Shown: in pieces, positions 57,931-64,000 of the stretch
Position numbering within the stretch: position 1 is the stretch's first letter
How the letters are laid out: each line of letters opens with the position of its first letter
Origin: Arabidopsis thaliana
Lineage: Eukaryota > Streptophyta > Magnoliopsida > Brassicales > Brassicaceae
Direction of reading: 5' to 3'
Length of the DNA: 64,000 bases
NCBI RefSeq assembly: GCF_000001735.4
Contig: NC_003070.9
Coordinates: forward strand, 12,270,001-12,334,000
Notes under the pieces: generated by a model
Seen by the model: the letters and a program-made list of their open reading frames with translations, nothing else
Database searches by the model: none
Told to the model about the DNA's origin: nothing
Position numbers and translations under genes: made by a program

Positions 57931-60120
57931 GATTTTAACCCGCGGTATACCGCGGGATGATTTATTTTTTAAAAGTAATATATATTAAAACTTGCAAATT
58001 TTATTTTTATAAAATTTTTATATTTTTACAGTTTATAATTATTATTAAGTATTTATATATATTATTTTTTATTAAAAATAATAAATCAAAGATTTAACCT
58101 GTATTGAAACGGTAGATTAATTATATTTTACTTTTTATTAATGTTGATTCAAAAACCCGTCCCTCCAAATCCGTCTTGCCAAAAAGCCATTTATTTTATT
58201 AATATTGATTTTACTTATGATATAACTCTGAATTATAATCTAAACATTTTAGCTAATAACATAGGAGTGCACCATATTTATTTAATAGGAGAATGTACCA
58301 TATGACCCGAATGCACTTTTACCCAAATCCACCAAAAAAGTCTTGCAAAACTACTATAGACCCGAATGTACCATATTTTTTTGTGCTAATTTTTATGTGA
58401 TTAAGATTTAATTGATTTCGTACATAAAATATTAAATTGTTTTACGAACTTATTTGTTTATAATTTGGTAACAGATAGATAATTGAATATTCAGTATATT
58501 TTGCTTCAGTTTAGGAAATCTTTAATGACCCGTCTTTAAATCCAATAAGCCCTATAATTAAGAGATGAATATTGTCGTTAAATGATTTTGGTAATCTTAA
58601 TGATGTCATTTAAAGATTTTGTTTTTGATTAAATTTTTCTAATGGCATTGTCATGTAATTAATACAAAAATTAAGGTTACATTTAAAATGTACTTCCCAA
58701 ATAATATAGTAGGACGATATGCACTTTTATCCAAATCCACCAAAAAAGTCTTGCAAATATACTATAGAGATAAGAAACGATAGTCGGTTTTGATAGGTAT
58801 AAGATTAGCAAATATATTAGTTCGCTTAAATTAGTTAAAGAATACAAATTGAAAAGGTATATTACACTTTATTCGAATATAGTATCAAAACTTATATAGA
58901 GATTTGATAAATTTTTAATTGTTGAATACTTTTTTTTTGTGCTAATTTTATGTGATTAAGATTTAGTTGATTTCGTATATAAAATATTAAATTGTTTTAC
59001 GAACTTATTTGTTTATAATTTGGTAACAGATAAATATTTGAATATTCAGTATATTTTGCTTCAGTTTAGGAAATCTTTGATGAGTTGTCTTTAGATCCAA
59101 TAAGCTCTGTAATCTAGATATTAACTTGCAGTATACCGCATGTAGGCTTATATTTTAGTTCAACTAAAAACTTTTATTGTAAAGATGATTTAAAAATATA
59201 TGATATTATTTTATTTGATTTTAAATGTATAGTAAACTGTGAGTTGTATATATTTTGTTGATATTATCTATATTGTTTAGTGTTTAAGATTATACACTTG
59301 TAGTTTGATTGTTAATTTAAGAGTTTCACCTGTAGTATACCATCTTGTATTAATATCGATCTAATCCCGTCAATTTTAGGATTTTCCAGCTTGTATTAAA
59401 AATTGAATCACATCTAATATGTTATTAATTATTGTAGTATATAAGATTATAAATTTTCAATATAATATGTATGAAATTGAATATAAATATTTCAAATTAT
59501 GACATGTTACTCAGTAGAAAGTTTTCTTAAATCTATTTTTCACCCGTTATAATATTTTTTCATGTATTGAACAGTTTATATTCGTTTTTAAAAATTCAAA
59601 TTATGGCATATGCGAAAAAACTCTAATTATTTTTCTATAATGATGATATTATTTTTCGGCAAAAATAGAATCATATAAAGATGAGAAGTAAACTATAATA
59701 TTTAATAAAAAATTAATATGATAATTTAGATATCAAATCTAATTTGTTGATTTTAATTGGTTACTTTTTTGGGAATTAATAATGTATTTCGTTTTTCTAA
59801 TTAAATTAAATTAATTAAAATTTAGATATCAAATCTTATATGTTGATTTTGATTGGTTATTATTTTTGGAAATTAATAATGTATTTCGTTTTTAATTAAA
59901 TTTAATTAATTAAATTAGTATTTGACTTTTTAATCCTCAAAGAGATAAACTAATTTACTCTTTAAAATTTTATTTCTAATGGCATACCTATGTAATTACT
60001 TACAAAAATTAAGGTTATATTTAAAATGTACTTCCCAAATAATATAGTAGGATATTTTTCTTTAAACGAATAACTGGTAACATTTATGATGTATTAGTTG
60101 CCGTATCAATTATTAATTTT
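57931..60120. repeat. AT-rich repeat block with nested direct repeats
   Basis: Starts with a near-palindrome ACCCGCGGTATACCGCGGG at about 57939; degenerate forms recur at about 59125 (GCAGTATACCGCA) and 59332 (TGTAGTATACCA). Direct repeats: 58381-58560 again at 58936-59115 (555-nt offset); 58642-58714 again at 59979-60050 (ACTTCCCAAATAATATAGTA); 59727-59822 again at 59823-59930. The modular nature suggests nested insertions of one small element family, whose class I cannot decide (Helitron-like is possible). Confidence 0.55.
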
Positions 60121-60923
60121 TTTTAATAATAATAAGATTATCTTTTATAAATTGAATAAATATAAATAGATTAAATAAAATGATACTATCTTAAATAAAA
60201 ATAAAAATACTTTGTGACATAGTAATAAAAAATGTGCTTATATTTGATAATGAGCTTTACATACCTATATATAATTTTGTGTATGATTCAACAAATATAT
60301 AAAAATAAAAATCCATAAATCCAACAATTAGTTATAATAAAAATATTATATTTAAGAAAAATAGCTTGACCAAGTTGTTGACTCACTCGTTAGGATCATT
60401 ATTAGAAATAGATACAAACAAACAAAGAAAAAAAAAAAATCAATCCTGGGCAATTAGGAAAAAAAAAATGAATAACTCAACTCTTTCTCATGATCTTTTT
60501 CATGATGTTGAGTAATCTTTTAAGTAACCAATTTAACACGGGAAATAATACAAAATTTTAAATCAACCATAACACATTGTAACTCAAACTTAACTTCAAA
60601 AAAAATTATTTAGTTCATGATTGGTAACATTTTTGAACTATTTATTAGTTATGCCCATAATTCAACTTAATGATAACTCATGTTACCAATCAAAGAAGAT
60701 AATACTAAGGAAGTAGATTGAACTAGTGGTACAAAAGTTGTAATGAAGAGAAATACACATTAAAAGAGACAAATCTTGATTCTGGGTTTCAAAATCTACA
60801 GCTCAGCGTCATTGTCGTTAATCCTGGTTTAACAACAAGAGATAAAGAAATTGTAGAAAGACTTAACAATGATAAAAATAACTTAATTATCATTTAACTG
60901 TTGTTACCTTTGTTCAGATGACT
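60121..60923. other. AT-rich spacer, no gene seen
   Basis: No coding frame; follows the repeat block up to the RUNKEL-like fragment. Confidence 0.4.
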
Positions 60924-62797
60924 TCAAACACAACGAGGTAATCTCTGCAACTCCATGGCAACGAGTGAAGCGACACTATTAAGACCAGCGACGTCTGAGT
61001 TCTTCATCTCCGAGACAATGGCGTTGATCTTCGAGATATCGTGTCCCGATATCGACAAAATCATCGCCTGCGATAGATACTGCTTGCAAGCATAACCCAA
61101 ACAATGCAAGACTCTCTTCAGAACCAACAAGTGTAGCTCTGTGCTCTTCCTCCTGCGCCATGAGTCCAGAATCTGTGTGATCTTAGGAAGATTGGTTAAA
61201 AATCCTGTCGTGGCTTCTCTCGAAGCGGCTTTGAGTAGCAACACAACACATTCAGAGGCAATATCTGCGACTGCGATGCTTGTGTCGTCATCTAAACCTG
61301 CAAAGTGTAAGAATAGGCCAATGTTGCTACCGAAATCTGCAATGTCTCTTATGCATTCCTGTGGATCAACCTCGAATGTAAACGATGTCTCTGATAAAAG
61401 CATTGGCTCTTTCGTGTAGTTGGAGCTGAGACCTATCTTGTTCCCAAGTGACCGTAGCAGAAAAGCTCTGCAGAGACTTAAAGTGGGTTCTAGGAAATCT
61501 TCCATGTCTTTGGCATTCACGAATTCAAACAGATTTCCGATTCTCCTCACTACTTTGAGCTGAGAGAGTAGTTTATTTTCCATCTCATGAGCTGAAGCTA
61601 AGGCAAGACATAGTTGAGCTGAGAGACTATTTTAGTTGAAAATTCTTATATAGTTGTATGAAAATCTTAATCATATCCTATAAGAAGCAATATCAACAAT
61701 AAAATAAACGAGTAATTATCATTTATCATAGTGAAGGTAAGGAATTCAAATGTTGATGAGCAATTGACCAATCCCATTAGTGCAAAATAAAATAACAGAT
61801 AGCATTTTATTAATGTAAAAGGGGATGGCAATGTTCTAACTACTGACCTGAAACGATGCTTCCACAAGTTTTGTAAGATTTGCCAACTGCCTTAGGACTT
61901 GTGGAGTTACCATCTTGTTCTTAAACAAAGAGCTTCCGAGAAGGTGAAGAACCACAGGGAACAGGTGTGCATTAGTCTTTACAGAAGCTCGACTGTTAAG
62001 GGGAGAGACAGGTCCATGGCGTCTTCCAGTCATCAGCTGTTGGATATCATTGGTTATTGTATCCAGCAACCCCGGTATTATGGAGGTGATTACATTCACA
62101 AATGCCTCAAGACATTGTTGCAGGTAACTGTCTTTCTCTTTAGCTAATCTGTCCACCACAGGAAGAAATCTTGCATTGCAGAAGAAATTTGTCAGCCAAC
62201 GCCTACTGTTTTTGCAGAGAAATGCAACAAAGAGAGGAGCTTTCCCCCTCAGAACTTCCGTTCCTTGCTCTATGATGGAGAGTAAACTAGGGAAAAGATT
62301 TTTCTCCTCTGTCAATGTCACGAGATGCCTTCCAAAGCTTGTGAATGTATGATGACTTCCAATCATAGCCATGTTCAGAAGATTTAAGCAGACTTGCTGC
62401 TCTCGTGCACTGCCTTTGACAAAAGATGAAGCTATTTCCTTCAATGAAAGCTTTTCCACGACAGTCTGAATGAGTCATGATTAACAGCAACACCAGAAAT
62501 TTCTCTTCCTCGGTGAGTTTTAAGTTGAGGACTAGCACTAAGTGGCGCAGCTGACACGTCCATTGGCTCTGACTGCTCTGCATGGCAATCTCTTGCTTCA
62601 CCCGAGGTTGGTATTTCATTTGCAGACGAGTTCTCATCGGGGACATTACTGCTTATAACTCCTTGTCTTCTGTGACCCTCATTTTGGCTCATAACTCTTT
62701 CTTCTTGTGCACAAGAGGTGTTCTCGGTTCCTTCTGATTCATCAAGTCCCTCATCATCATCGTTTTCATCAAAATCAAGTTCCATACACTTATTCAA
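60924..62797 (-). pseudogene. RUNKEL-like ARM-repeat protein fragment with internal deletions
   Basis: Three blocks match, from memory, the C-terminal part of the Arabidopsis kinase-like microtubule protein RUNKEL (At5g18700). Block 1 (62797 to about 62470): acidic MELDFDENDDDEGLDESEGT, then DVSAAPLSASPQLKTHRGRE. Block 2 (about 62470-61848): VEKLSLKEIASSFVKGSARE to LANLTKLVEASFQ, ending at a GT donor. Block 3 (about 61618-60924): LCLALASA, MENKLLSQLKVVRRIG to the C-terminus MELQRLPRCV. RUNKEL sequence between blocks 1 and 2 and between 2 and 3 is missing, and the 1/2 junction shifts the frame (block 1 runs into FRLSWKSFH-stop). The N-terminal kinase-like domain is absent. Close similarity and a retained splice donor point to a fairly recent copy of genomic DNA, not a retrocopy. 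Confidence 0.75.
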
Positions 62798-63045
62798 ACA
62801 TGGAAGAAAACATAGTTATACAAAAGTCCACACACAACAAAAGAAACCACAATATAGTTTTGGACAGAACATGTAATCTGAAATACAAAATGGGAAAAAA
62901 AACAGAAAGGTTTGGTAAAACATTTGAAATTTTGACAAACAAAACCTCCTTGATTGTATCTTCTTATGGCAACCCAAAATCCCTTTGGACGATAATAGTT
63001 ACTGATATTTCTTGAGAAACCCCTTTGTTAGAAAGAAGACATTTT

Positions 63046-64000
63046 TCAAAGAATGTTGCATGGAGTAATTGGCGGCAACGGGATGTGAATCTTAAGCGCC
63101 AGGTTCAGCTCGTTGTTTTCTTGTGTCATCTTGCTTAGCGCTTTTTCTTGCGCCTCCGCAGCATCTTTGAGCTTCTTCTCCAACTTAACAAAATATACTC
63201 AGAGCTTGTTAATATTGGAAAACCGGAAGTAGTCATATAAGATTTATGATCATATCTTTTACCTGCTCTGACATTTGTTTCAAATTCTCCTTATACAATA
63301 TAAGTGACTGATTCTTCATTTCAGCTGCACATTCTTCTGAATAGTTCTTTGATTCCAGCTCCTCATGATGCTTCCTTAGTTTCTCTGACTCTTCCTAAGA
63401 TACCACGAGATTTGATCATTTTAAAGTTTCAAAAATATCTGAGGAGAATATATGCAAGAGATTTTTTCACCTTTATCATATGATATGTATCATCGGTATA
63501 TGCTTCTCCACACTTGCTCCTTCTGATATCATCTACTAGGGAGAGAAGCTTATGGACTTGCTCTGCTTTTTTGCCTTCATCATGAGTCTTGTTATCGATC
63601 ACAACCTTTCGGTTACTAGACATCCTCATCACTTCCTGTAATTCAAAATCTTATATAATAAGAGAAGGTTTTTCCTAACTTTGCCTACTAATGCGACATT
63701 TGGCACTATACTTTGATGACACATGTACTTATCATTAATTGTAGTTTGACTAAAATAATTTATTAATAGATATATTAAATATTTAGAAAAATAGTCATTA
63801 AACTTTGAAATTACTTCATATTAAACTACAATTTTGAAATGAATTTTCTTCTAGCATAATTGCAACTCCCTTAACTAATTACAAAATCAAATCTTTAAAA
63901 TTTTGACATGATATTATGTTTTAGGGGGTGTTATTCGTGTATGATTTCAAAAGAGTTTTAGTGATTTAAATTGTCATGTAAAATCTGTTGTTATTCAATC
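63046..64000 (-). CDS. AIG1/IAN-like GTPase, gene H (3' part; continues past the right edge)
   Basis: Only the last three exons are inside the window: 63471-63635 (165 nt: SSNRKVVIDNKTHDEGKKAE, QVHKLLSLVDDIRRSKCGE), 63263-63394 (132 nt: EESEKLRKHHEELESKNYSE ... ENLKQMSEQ) and 63046-63183 (LEKKLKDAAEAQEKALSKMT, ending in a proline-rich tail IHIPLPPITPCNIL). The tail ends in a CaaX box, CNIL. The G-domain exons should lie beyond 64000; 63636-64000 reads as intron. Exon 3 is more diverged than in the sister genes (MRMSSNRK for LRLCGGRR). Position matches At1g33950 from memory. Confidence 0.8.

Noticed and set aside
63636-64000. Exon 2 of gene H inside the window
   Set aside because: No TGGD-type coding sequence in any frame; it reads as AT-rich intron, so the exon must lie beyond the edge.
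1-64000. CRISPR arrays, bacterial operons, tRNA genes
   Set aside because: The tandem arrays lack unique-spacer structure, the genes are spliced plant genes, and no complete tRNA cloverleaf was found; the only tRNA-like boxes belong to the possible SINE at 6.7 kb.

Overview
This is plant nuclear DNA: AT-rich (TA)n-studded spacers, GT-AG introns, plant-only families (LURP-one, phloem protein 2, plant AIG1/IAN GTPases) and Brassicaceae-type transposons. The gene order is AIG1-like, LURP-one, truncated ribosomal S15, five AIG1-like genes, phloem protein 2, AIG1-like, AIG1-like. From memory this matches the Arabidopsis thaliana chromosome 1 interval around At1g33830-At1g33950. The window is therefore probably A. 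thaliana or a very close relative; this is inference, since no database was searched.

Layout. 0-8 kb: transposon debris, an orphan C-terminal exon of an AIG1-like gene (1.3 kb) and a rearranged young Copia retrotransposon (3.06-6.65 kb). 8.5-11.4 kb: AIG1-like gene A (minus). 11.8-13.6 kb: a Copia relic split by a Harbinger element. 14.0-15.3 kb: LURP-one gene (minus). 15.9-18.2 kb: an inverted repeat, a TIR element and a truncated uS19/RPS15 gene. 19-25 kb: tandem repeats, a dead Mutator transposase and a GC-rich long-TIR element with a 173-bp array. 27.5-30.9 kb: a 1.62-kb tandem duplication whose units carry a Cassandra-type TRIM with a 5S-rRNA-derived LTR and a copy of an AIG1-gene upstream region. 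31.3-46.3 kb: AIG1-like genes B, C, D, E (minus) and F (plus). 49.9-50.9 kb: PP2-A4. 53.9-57.1 kb: AIG1-like gene G (plus). 57.9-60.1 kb: repeats. 60.9-62.8 kb: an internally deleted RUNKEL-like pseudogene. 63.0 kb to the end: the 3' half of AIG1-like gene H (minus).

The AIG1/IAN genes share one exon plan: exon 1 with P-loop and DTPG, a 278-nt exon 2 with the TGGD motif, a 165-nt exon 3, a 132-nt coiled-coil exon 4, and a variable terminal exon usually ending in a prenylation-type Cys-x-x-x box. The expected protein is a small GTPase with a coiled-coil stalk and a lipid anchor for endomembrane attachment. The cluster shows birth and death in progress: internal exon multiplication and a lost CaaX frame (A), a missing start codon (B), loss of both GTP-binding signatures (C), N-terminal micro-duplications (C, G), an orphan exon and orphan promoter blocks. 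A conserved upstream block ending in a TTGACT W-box core lies 0.3-0.6 kb upstream of several copies, consistent with joint pathogen-responsive control.
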